From: Dipteronia dyeriana
Taxonomy: Eukaryota; Streptophyta; Magnoliopsida; Sapindales; Sapindaceae
DNA length: 64,000 bases
Assembly: GCA_032871835.1 (NCBI GenBank)
Contig: CM065300.1
Coordinates: 67,839,192 to 67,903,191 of the forward strand
Reading direction: 5' to 3'
A program made the translations under genes and the position numbers. Positions 34,602 to 44,895 of this stretch are shown here, piece by piece; position 1 is the stretch's first letter; every line of letters begins with the position of its first letter. Below the pieces are notes generated by a model. That model worked only from the letters and a program-made list of their open reading frames with translations. It was not told the origin of the DNA and ran no database searches.

Positions 34602-36555
34602 TTTTTGGGCACTAAAAATGTAATTTGTAAAAGGATTTATGAAATAAATAAAAGAAAAGTTCGATTCATTCTTGTTGTGTTGTTTATTTTATAACTTGTG
34701 CATATAATTAACATCCTAGATTGCCGGATGTAATATTAAACTATGTATATGAGTGTCATATATGGATGGATATAGTAAGAGACGTGTAATCTAAAGAGTC
34801 CATATATAGCAAATAAAGCTGGGTATTTTTTTGTGGTTAATTTATGGTTGCGATCCATTCTGTAATGTACGATAATTTTATTTTGAATCATTCATCTGAG
34901 ATATGGGAATGGAGACACCTTGTATGATGTGATCATATAGGTATTGCACCAAGATCTATATGAATCTCTCACCAAGATACGTTTATCAATGAGATTCATA
35001 TATATAAACTAATGATCGCTATATGTGGGTGATCTTAATCCTGAGTGTCTTATCAACTCCTTCAGGTTAGATCATGGTCTTTGATATACCATAGGATGAA
35101 GTTCCAGATCAATATGCTTCGTATGTTGGGATTTCGGTTTTGGTGGCGGGTGGGAAGGTTTGTACACAATAGTGGAATCCATTCATTCTTGTGAGAAGCA
35201 GACGGTAGTTCCCCTAAGGGTTGATTCGGGGCTTGGACAATATAAGCGCTATCCTAATTCCGTGAGGAAAGAGGATTTATTGTCCATTACAGAATCAATG
35301 GTACTTAAAGGATATTTGTAATTAGAGGGGTATAACGTACATTATGACCCGGCTCTAATCATGAACTACTGTGGAGGATCACATAATGTGTAATTGCTAT
35401 ATTGATGGGCACCGAGTTGTATCGGTATGTGTAAAAACGTCTATGGTTGAGAGAGTGCAGCTTCAGGTTTTTAGTGGAATAACACCAGAGTTAATAATCA
35501 AGGAATATTAATTAAAGAGTTTAATTAACGATTATGAGGATTATTGGAGCTCAAAATATTATGGGTCCATTAGGTCCCTTTGCTAGCCCGATTGATTTAG
35601 GTAACAATGGTCACAGAAAATTAATTGGATTGTCCAATTAGTTGTGTTTCGAAAGTGACACGTATTTATTCGGGAAATAATTGAATATTGAGATTATTTA
35701 ATTAATGAATAATAATGATTATGTTAATTAAATAATTAGATTATTTAATTGTGTAATTAATCATTAGTTGGAGCGTGTTAATTAATATTTAATTTTTAAA
35801 GATAAGATAATTTGATTATTTTATTTTTATTGAATTAGATATTTAATTTTATATTTAAAGAGTTTGAATTCAAAACAAATTAATTAATATCTTTAAATAT
35901 ATGAGATATCTTAAAAGATTGGAATTGATTAGTTTTATCAAAATATAAATATATATATATGATATATATGTTCTATAATAGTTTTTTTTTTAAGAGAAAA
36001 ACGCATACATCAGTTATTGAATTTGCATTTGATGCAAATTGGTATGTTTTGTTTTAAGTGTGTGTGTGGGTCAATAATAAATAAATAAATAAATAAACAA
36101 CACTTGATATCAAAGGTTCACGTTTTGCAAAGGTTGTGAGATAGAAAAGTGAATTGATGGTATCAAAAGAGAAAAGTGTGCAAGTGTGAGCAGTGAAATT
36201 GTAGAAAGAGTTTCTTCAAGTCTTTTCTCTACTTCCTCTATTCAAGTTCCTGAGACTGTGAGGTGCCTACAAACAGTTACCAGTCCCAAGAGATAGCGAG
36301 GAAGATCGAGTGGTTCGGAAAGAAGCATATAATAAAGTGAAAGAGCCTCTAAACGTCGGTATGATTTTCTTCTTCTGATTATATTAATTACAATTTCCTG
36401 TATATACATATATTTTATTATTGTAATAATATTGTGTGTATTAGTTTAAAAAATTATTATGATTCCAGGTTTACTGGTTTCAGATAGTTTACGATTGGTA
36501 TAAAAAATATTATAACCTTACTTCCGATGCGTGACCGGTGAAAAGGGTTCCAACA
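34602..36555 (+). mobile_element. 3' LTR of copia A
   Basis: Starts TTTTTGGGCACTAAAAATG (initial TG mutated) and ends GGGTTCCAACA. Nearly collinear with 11547-13372, then has about 170 bases (36410-36555) that the 5' copy lacks. The target duplication CCACA follows at 36556-36560. Confidence 0.82.
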
Positions 36556-36560
36556 CCACA

Positions 36561-37076
36561 TGCATTATTCACTAAGACCAATGGGACATCATTTAATCCA
36601 TCATAGAACCATTAACAGAGTTGGTGAATTTGATATCCGTGCCGAAGACAATAAAAAAAAAGCATCTTGTAATGCTCCTAGGCTTTAAAGAATGTCTCTT
36701 GTTCCCCTTGGAAGAAATTAGTATTCTAAGACTTGATCTCACTGGTTTTCTAGGGATAATAGAATTGGTAATAAGCGTCTCTACCACCTCATCCCATGTT
36801 GTCACTCTACTATTTGGAAAACCTTGAATTGCTGCATAGAACTCTCTAAGGAATTTAAACACATCTTCTTTTGGTAAACAGTGGAAGGAAGAAAACAAAT
36901 TGTAGTGAAAACTTTTCAGCTCATAGTTCCTTGCTACCACATCTAATGTAATGCACAAGGGGTGATTATCACTGTTTTAATAGGGATAGCTCGTGGATCT
37001 AGAACCTAATGGATGTTGCGATTTCCATCGTCTGCCACTGTTCTTTGTTCAATACGATCAATGTTGTTGTTCAATT
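36561..37076 (-). pseudogene. N-terminal Gag of gypsy G
   Basis: From 36958 leftward the frame reads FHCLPKEDVFKFLREFYAAI and TTWDEVVETLIT, the Retrotrans_gag-type N-terminal domain of plant gypsy elements. After frame changes, FFQGEQETFFKA, HGYQIHQLC and FYDGLNDV (36561-36720) follow. The last codons before the copia A LTR (VNNA) connect directly to GGSMIDKTPEDL at 11541. The N-terminal start lies right of 37076 in sequence displaced by L2. Confidence 0.85.
37072..37076. repeat. Target-site duplication CAATT (left) of L2
   Basis: Perfect partner of 47283-47287; proves single insertion of a 10.2-kb element. Confidence 0.9.
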
Positions 37077-39445
37077 TGTAAATTCCGCATTTATTGATTG
37101 GATTATTTCGTGAACAACCCACATTTTTGGGGTTTTATGTAAGGGTAGATTAGGCTCTCAAGACCTCAAGAGAATAAGCACCAAAGGTATATTTCTTGTC
37201 CTTACTTGCTCTGAAGAGATATAGCTGCACACACTCACAACTCATGCATATTTCTTATTCGTATATGTTGTGTGTTTATATGAGTGTGCATTAATGTTTT
37301 GATAACTCTTCTTGCATGTTTATATTGATCACATCTTTGCATTTGTATTGACATGCATTATGTGTTGCTCACACACATACTTACTTGCATTTGATTTGTT
37401 ATGCATGTGTGCCTCATTGTTGTCTATGTGCATTCATAGTGTGGCTTATGTGTTTATCGCGCTTACACGATGGTGTGCTTGTCTTAGCGCATTGAGTGAC
37501 CATTTGAGAAGGTCGTATTCTTCTCTAGCTTTGGTTATGTGGAGTAAGGTGTCTAGTTTCAAAAGTGGATTTCAATGATTTAAATGTTTTTCAAAACTGA
37601 CCTTTGTATGGTCTTGTGACCATATATTTTTATAAAATGATTCAAAATGAGTTTTGAAAATTTCTATATAAACTAGACACCCATACCCTTCCAACGGTAT
37701 ACTATTCGTAATATTTCATGATCGTTTGGATTGGTTTTGAAATCTCCAAAGTGACCACAAAAACAGGGCATCTCTGTTGTTGTCCTTTTCATACCTTTTG
37801 TTAATTAAATAACTATAACTTTTTCTAAAGACATCCAAATCAAGTTTTATAATTTTTAGTATAAAGAAGACTTCCATACCTTTCTAACAGTATATTATAC
37901 AAAAGGTTTGGATGTCGTTTGGTCTTGTTTTGGGTCGCTCGAATCTCGAGATTTTGTGCCATCGGGGCTGTACCGGTCTACAAGCGCACCTCACCAGCGC
38001 CCCTGGACAGTAGGTGTGCACTGATGTGGCACTTGTCAACCAACGTAGATCACCAGTGCAATGAGTAAAATTCTAGGCATTTGGATGTAGTTTTGTTCTA
38101 GGGCTCATATTTATATGCCATCTTCTTCCTCACTCGTTTTTAGAGCTTAAAAACCATTTCTTAGTGAGATAAAATATTTACCTTGAGAGAGAAGCTCCAA
38201 GAGTTGTTCCTTAACTCTCCAAACCCAAAACCCATCAATCTTCATGCATTATTGATCATCTTTAGACATGGGTCTTCATCATTCATGACTTGGTAAGTAA
38301 GAACAAACTTTTATCTTTGATTATTGTTCGTAAACTCCAAGAGTTCATTTTTAATGCATAGGATTTATAGAAATCATTTTTGAATGCATATTTTTGTTGA
38401 ATGATGACATGATGGGTTTGTATTTTGATAGCTTAATTGATTAGGTCATTTTTGCCTAAAAGCTAGGTCATAAACATTCTTGTGTGATTCATTATTGACT
38501 AGGTTGATAGATTGTTCATTATTCAACTTGTTAAGCTTTTGAATGTTTATGTGATGCTTTTGTGATAATTAGTTTGTTAGAAAATCTATACACAACTAAT
38601 TGAGTTTGTTATTGATAGACATTGGTCTAAGACTTGCATTTGTTGTGTGGCTAAATGCTTTGTCTCAATCACATGAATATATTCTAAGTATATGTTGAAT
38701 ACATTGTAAGCATATTTGTTCATTGTGATTGTTTGTGATAGCTAGGATTGTTGTTATTGATAACTTCTAGCTAAATCTCTTTAATTTGCATTAAGGTATT
38801 GTTTAGGACTCATTGATTGCATTTTGTGAGTGCATTATAGTCCTTACCATGATTGATGACAACATGTGTTTATATGGCCTTTATGATAGCTTCATAGGAT
38901 TGGTTGTTCTATGTTTAGCTAAGCTTTATTACATATCATTTTGCTCTTGATATCTAGGATTGCATTTATTGCAATCTCATAATTCTAGACAAGCATATAA
39001 GGTACCCTAGCCTTGTTTGTTCTTTGAATATCATCATATATTCACATAAGTGTTTATCTCTTCATTGGAGAGAAGTAAGTCTTGTGTTGCATCCGGGAGT
39101 AGGTTGCTTCAAGCATAAGCAAATTGGACTAGGTCAACTTAATACCGGGATTAGGTTGTGGTAGTAGGTTATATACCGGGAGTAGGTTGTAACGCCTCTA
39201 TCATCAGTGGATTCTTTGTTCGAGTGTGGTGCACTTAACAGCCCGTGGTTTTTCCCATTTGGAGGGTTTCCACGTATATCTCAAGTGTGTTTATTATTTC
39301 CGCACTTATTACACTTGTGATATTCTTGTGACTAGTTATGGGTATTTTCGTCTAATTGACCATTAACAAAATTTTGGTATATTTTTATTAAAATCTATTC
39401 ACCCCCCTCTAGATCATTATTAAACAAACCATAATATTTGTTTCA
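37077..39445 (+). mobile_element. 5' LTR of L2 (2369 bp)
   Basis: Starts TGTAAATTCCGCATTTATTG and ends AATATTTGTTTCA. Collinear with 44896-47282. A TATA-like CATATTTATATGCC lies near 38105-38119, before a pyrimidine-rich stretch, a plausible promoter. CCGGGA(T/G)TAGGTTG words repeat near 39087-39195. CTATTCACCCCCCTCTAG near the 3' end is typical for plant copia LTRs. Confidence 0.9.
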
Positions 39446-39447
39446 AT

Positions 39448-39459
39448 TGGTATCAGAGC
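39448..39459 (+). other. Primer binding site of L2
   Basis: TGGTATCAGAGC, identical to the plant initiator-Met tRNA complement, two bases after the LTR. Confidence 0.92.
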
Positions 39460-40454
39460 GGGTTCCTAGACATACATAGGTGATCCTTGCTCATTTTTGG
39501 TGTGTTTTGCATTTTGTGTGATTTTGATTATTCATACATTTGCATTCATTTGCACTCATTTTACCCAAAACACTGTGTGATTTTGAGAGACTTAAGGGTG
39601 CGTTGATCTCTGAACCATCTACTCTCACCAAGGATAACTACCCCTCTTGGAAAGTGAAGATGGAGTTTTTTGTGTGACCTTGATGAGCATGTGTGTGTGT
39701 TGAAGAAGGATACTCAACTCCCACAGAGACAGAAGAGAATGAGGCTTTTACGCCTAAACCCAAGTCCAAGTGGACTAATGACGAACTCGAGGCTGCCGAA
39801 TGGAATCCAAAAGGTCTTCGTGCCTTATATCGTGCAGTGGGTGAGAGTCAAGCAAAGCTCATCCAATCCACTCGAGATGTTCAAGAAGCTTGGGAGATTC
39901 TACGAATCACCCATAAAGGTACCACGAAAGAAAAAGACAAGATTTTGGGTACCTCGAAGAACAAGCTTCGATGTTTTTATTATGGCGGCTATGGGCACAT
40001 TTCCACGGATTGTAGAAATTCAAAGAGCAAGAGTTAAAGAGGCAAATCAAAGGCCTACTCTTCTAGTAAAAGTGAAGAATGCTCTTCAGGTTCCAACGGA
40101 TGTGATAGGAATCACATAGCCGTGTACGCTTTACACAATGACAACTCTAAAGCGGCCATAATACACCCATCACTCAAGGTCGACATTGAAGAAGCTAGTT
40201 TTGATGATGATTGCAACGAGAGTACAAGTGGTAGAAGCTTCGATGAAGAAAGTTCAAGCTCCAAGAACTTGAGTGACGAAGAGTTTGGTTACAAAGACTT
40301 CATTAAAAGTCTTCAAAGGTCTTCGAAAAAGAAAAAAGAAGAAATAAAGAAGTCGAAGGAAGAAAAAAAACAACTAAAGACCAAGTTAGATGACTCCTTG
40401 AAGATGGACATAGTTGATGTGTCCAAGTGTGAGAAGGAGATTGATGATTGCCAT

Positions 40455-40459
40455 CAATG
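40455..40459. repeat. Target-site duplication CAATG (left)
   Basis: Partner of CAATG at 42988-42992; flanks the solo LTR within L2 gag. Confidence 0.88.
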
Positions 40460-40500
40460 TGAAAATACCATCACAGTTAAATGCTCAAGGCTAACCTAGA

Positions 40501-40516
40501 GGGGGGGGGGGGGGGG
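40501..40516. repeat. Run of 16 G in solo LTR
   Basis: G16 at the LTR end, the same length as at 6616-6631 in the other solo copy. Confidence 0.9.
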
Positions 40517-40918
40517 AATAGGTTAGAAACCTTTTTCGACTCCCTTAGAAACAAACAAAAGTTTGTCCCTCTAGATTGCTTGTATCACAATAAATATATT
40601 AATTAAAGACAATTAATCAATATATAAACACAAGTAAAGTGAGATACAAATAAGTAATTGTAACACATACACAATCTATATTATATAAAGGAAGTCAACA
40701 TACATAAAGAGTTCTATCCACAATACAAATATTAAAGAGATAGGGATAGAGAAAAGTTGACACAAGATATAACGTGGTAAACTTCCGAAGAGGAAACATC
40801 CACGGGCTAACAGCCACCGGAAAACAAAATCCACTAGTAGGTAAGACAAGTACAATCTCTCAAGTGACCTCTTCACCTAGAAACTACCCTCATATCCTAC
40901 TGTAGAAGTTGTTGCCCT

Positions 40919-41140
40919 ATGCTCAACAATCCGAGGCTTTACACCTCTTGTCAAGACTTCCTTGCTCGCCTTATCCAGATTCTCACGACTCTAGTCAAGA
41001 CTTCCTTGCTCACCTATCCGAGTTCTCCCAACTCTAGGCAAGACTCCTTGCTCGACTATCCAAGGCTTCACACCTCTTGCCAAGACTTCTTGCTCAACAC
41101 CATAGGTCTCACACCTATTGTCAATACTTCCTTCTCACAA
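40919..41140 (-). repeat. Minisatellite array, shorter, in second solo LTR
   Basis: Same 42-44-bp unit family as 7030-7352 (CAAGACTTCCTTGCTC, ATCCGAG, CTTCACACCTCTTG) with fewer copies, so array length varies between LTR copies. Confidence 0.85.
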
Positions 41141-42987
41141 GGCATCTAGGTGATCATGAATGCAAAATACAAACAAGCACGCAACATAGAATGTTATGAT
41201 CAACACATCCTAAGGAAAATAGTAGACATGAGCATGAATGCACAAAACAAATATTGTCTAGTCAAACATGCATGTATAAACAATCTAGATCATATGTGAT
41301 ATGGTCAACATTAATCACAATCTAGATACATGCATATACCTAAACTTGAATCACAAGATATGATCAACGAATCACAATATCAAGTTTAAATCACAAAAAC
41401 CTAAAACATGCTAAAATCATATGACAAAGTCCAATATTTTTAAGCAAAAGTTCTAGAGCATATTCCTAATCATAGATTCAACAAATCACATGAATAGCTC
41501 AAAAGAACATAAGCACATGCATTATGTGAGAAATTCAGCCAAGAGAGCCTAATACATATGAGGAACTATTTTTCACAAAATCAAACAATCAAAGATCATA
41601 AAATAGTCCTAGTATCAAAGCTAGCACAATACAATCCCAAACATGTGAAACATAGGCAAAATCAAAACCTAACTCAACATGTATGATTTCAATTGAAATT
41701 CAACATAGCTTTGAAAGTGTTCAAAACACAAATCAAAACACTCACAATATACAAATATATGTAGAAGAAGAAAACTCAGGGCAATTGATCAAGTTTTAAA
41801 AGAAAACTTTTAGAAAAAATCAATACCTTAGTTGATTTAGGTGCAGTCTCATTTTTGTATGATTAGACACCAAATACAGCAGCAAAATTAACTTAAACCA
41901 TCAGAGAAATGACGGAGGATGAATATATGAACACTTTCAACTTCAAATCACTCAAATAAAAGTTCAAATGAAGAAGTTATGGTGTTTGGATGGTGAGAAA
42001 ATTTAGAGAGAAAATTTTTGCACACTCGATTTGAATATTTTCTTAGAATGAAATATGAGAGGGAAAGAGTTTATAAAGGAGTGGGAAAATTGGACATGTG
42101 AAATGACCAAGAGGGGCAAGATCAAGCCAAGCAAGCTTGCTGCCCGAGATGGTGCATGGTCATCTCCGGGCAACAAGCCTTCTGCCCCGAGATGGCCATA
42201 CGCCATCTTGGGAAAGAAGACAATGCTTGCTTCTTTCTCCTTCGACACTCCTTCACGTTCTTAGACCGTTCTCCGGCCTCCGAGCTCGAAATTCAAATAT
42301 GTTTGTGAATTATGAACCATAACTCTCACACGGACATGGAAATATAAGATACTCAACCCAGAAAATAATAATTTGACTCGATATAAGAAGCCGAAGACAA
42401 TGTATGAAACATGAGTTGAAAGTGTAGTATCTTTTGACTTAGAACTTGAAATCAATAGTATGAGTAACCGAAATGACCGGAACTCAATCAAGAATAATTT
42501 AAGACTAAATCCAAGTTCAATATCCATGTTATACAAACATATACACACACAAACACAATTCACACTAGAATGTAAACTACATAGAGATAGTTTCCAATCA
42601 TTCATATTCCAAAACATGTTATTTCTATAGCAATGCATGAGCATTCATCTTCAAGTGTGTGAATGTGTTATACATGGTGCACAATGATGTAGGGAAACAT
42701 ATGAATGAATTGTATGTGTGTGCCTATAATGGTGCACAACGATGCAGGGACACAAATGTATGATATGTGTGTGTGTGTGCCTAAGCCTTGTAAGAGAAAG
42801 ATAAGATCTTAGTATACCTTTGTAGAACCAAATTGCATCCTTTCTCTTTGAAGACATAGAACTTGCTTTGACTTGTTGTTTCTTCATCCTTGAAGCTTGA
42901 ATCATCAAGAACCTAAACAACTAGGTCATTACAAGGTAAACATCATTCTGATATGGAATTAATGCCAACACAAACTAAAACCTAACA

Positions 42988-42992
42988 CAATG
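42988..42992. repeat. Target-site duplication CAATG (right)
   Basis: Right partner of 40455-40459; gag coding resumes at once with AATGAAGGATGAACTTGCC. Confidence 0.88.
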
Positions 42993-43679
42993 AAGGATGA
43001 ACTTGCCAACAAAGACAATTCCTTGAAGATCATCAAGGAGAATGAGATGAGGTGCCTTGGATAATTGAAGAAAGCCAAGGTCATGCAACCTTAAGCTCAA
43101 GGCAAGAAAAGAGCTTCCACAACATCATAGGAGGAAGATTGATCTTGGAGAGACATCCAAGAATGGCCATGTGAAGGGGGCAACAAAGAATGGAGCTAAA
43201 CCTCAACAATCAAGAGCTCCACTTCCAAGCCTTCCTCAACCAAGAAGGCATGTTCAACCGGATCACCCATCTCAACAAGCTAAACCACAAAGGTGCCACA
43301 AATTGGCTCAAGCTCTAAGAAAAAGCCAACCAATGCATCACCAAAGACAACCTCATCGACATGGCGATGCATCGATGAGATCACAATGCAAAGGTATAAT
43401 TTCTCATTTTGTACCTACTTGTCATTTTTGTGGTATGATTGGTCACTTAAGACCAAATTGAGAATAGAGAGCATGAAAGAATATCGGTTGAAAAAATGGG
43501 CAAATATGTGTGAACCTAGGGTTGTTAGAAATATATGTTTAACTACTAGAAATGAGAAAGTGAAACCTAGGTGGGTTAGAAAGAATAAACCCGCTTGCCT
43601 TAGTGCATATGACATAACTGTAGATGCAACTAGGTCATTTGAACTTGTTAAGTCTATAGGAGCACATATTTCCCAATGA

Positions 43680-44881
43680 CTTGGTTAAATTTTTACCCCG
43701 TATGGGGAACTCAAGCAAAGAGAGCTTTGTATACTTGTTGAATGCAAATATTTGGAAATGTTTATGCTCCTTTATTGATTGCTTGAGTAGCTTGGTTGCA
43801 CTTATATTATATTATATTATATTATATTTTCTTCAATAAGTGTGAACTCTACTTTGATTACAATCCATGTCATATTTATGTTCAAACATGCATTTTTGGA
43901 CTATGAGAACTACATAGGAAATACATGTTGAATGACCTATAGTTATCTCCATGACATGATGATTCTTTTATAACATGCTAATGAAAAGTAATAAAGCATG
44001 AATTGATAATTGGAATTGCTAAATGCAAAACAATGTGTGAAAATGCTAGTGAGACTAAAATGTTTAATCAATGTGTCTATTTCTTTACTAGTTGAACATG
44101 GCTACTATCATACGGGTATCTTACCTGGAAAAATCAAATAGGGTGCAAAGTCGCTCATGCCATGTTTCGCCTATATAGTTGGATACAGTACTCTTAAAAC
44201 TTGATATCTATGAAAACTCTATATCCTTGCTTGTCTCATAACGAATGATGAAACTGGTTTGAATTCTATTGGAAACCTTTGTCATTTGCTTTACCAAATA
44301 CCGTTGTTTTTGGACTTGAATGCAACATGTCTTGTAAACAAAGCATTTTTGATTCACACATTTTCATAAAATAAATATCCTTATTTCTCTCCTATTAATT
44401 GAGTTGCATAAATGTGGCTTATATGATTAAGCAAATATCTTGTATGCTCTTTTCTCTTTTTGCCTTGAGTGACCCGGTTGGGGACTACTCCTTTGCCTAT
44501 ATCATGACAAAAAGGGGGAGTATCATATGGTTTAAGGAGGAACTTAACTTGGTAAGAGGAAGTAATACATGTTGGGGAGATTACATTTGGGGGGAGTAAC
44601 CCTTTGTGGGGGAGCATTGCACGATGTGGAGCATTACACGATGTGGTACTCATATTCTTAAATGCAAATGCTTTTGTTTTATATTCACTTGATCATCTCA
44701 CATGCACTTGGTTTTGAAAGTGTATTTGTGTTTGTTTTCTGTGTAGGTTCGATAGTTCTACAAGAGATTTAAATTTGAAGTTTTTTTTCCATGTATATCT
44801 CTTTGTAATGTAGAATATCTTCCGGGTGTTTTATTTTGTTTTGTGAGGATCAATGTGAGTGGTGGTTTTTTCACGAAATAA
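43680..44881 (+). other. Non-coding 3' internal region of L2 with repeated polypurine motifs
   Basis: No coding supported. Purine words occur near 44512 (AAAGGGGGAGTATC), 44576 (GGGGAGATTAC), 44590 (GGGGGGAGTAACC) and 44609 (GGGGGAGCATTG) before the tract at 44882. TATTA repeats lie near 43805-43830. It is collinear with 17086-18298 of T. Confidence 0.75.
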
Positions 44882-44895
44882 CCAAAGGGGGAGAT
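44882..44895 (+). other. Polypurine tract of L2
   Basis: CCAAAGGGGGAGAT immediately before the 3' LTR TG. Confidence 0.88.

Larger units (their letters stand above)
11547..36555 (+). mobile_element. Ty1/copia element A with nested insertions (25 kb)
   Basis: The outer limits are an LTR starting TGTTGAGG at 11547 and a homologous LTR ending TTCCAACA at 36555. Both sit in one reading frame of gypsy G gag and are flanked by CCATA/CCACA. A's own parts are: 5' LTR, leader remnant, a short gag piece at 19941-20033 (plus), inverted gag-pol at 21051-23519, the pol C-terminus at 34466-34588, a polypurine tract and the 3' LTR. The remainder is nested: gag-only element T, copia B and copia B'. Plus orientation follows from the pol C-terminus and polypurine tract next to the 3' LTR. 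Confidence 0.8.
40460..42987 (-). mobile_element. Solo LTR of Sirevirus-like family L1 in L2 gag (2528 bp)
   Basis: TGAAAATACCATCAC to CCTAACA with perfect CAATG duplications. It aligns with 6575-9297 over nearly its whole length, including the G16 run (40501-40516), the minisatellite and the TATA-like CCTTTATAAACTC (minus strand, about 42067-42082). No primer site, gag or polypurine tract, hence solo. Inserted in the L2 coiled-coil codons. Confidence 0.92.
39600..43679 (+). pseudogene. Gag of L2, internally deleted and split by a solo LTR
   Basis: 39620-39665 encodes TKDNYPSWKVKMEFF, the Gag N-terminal word. 39693-40037 continues with NDELEAAEWNPKGLRALY, DVQEAWEILRITHKGTT and then jumps directly to a knuckle CFYYGGYGHISTDC (39972-40013) whose second Cys is Tyr; most of the UBN2 domain is thus deleted. 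40122-40454 holds the coiled coil (KKKKEEIKKSKEEKKQLK). The solo LTR separates it from 42993 onward. The second knuckle CHFCGMIGHLRPN (43420-43461) has its last Cys replaced by TGA. The tail KPRWVRKNKPACLSAY ends at 43679. Compared with T, this copy keeps the N-terminus that T lacks. Confidence 0.82.

Noticed and set aside
42003..42644. Overlapping frames in the second solo LTR
   Set aside because: Same LTR segment as 8251-8660; frames are not conserved between the two copies.
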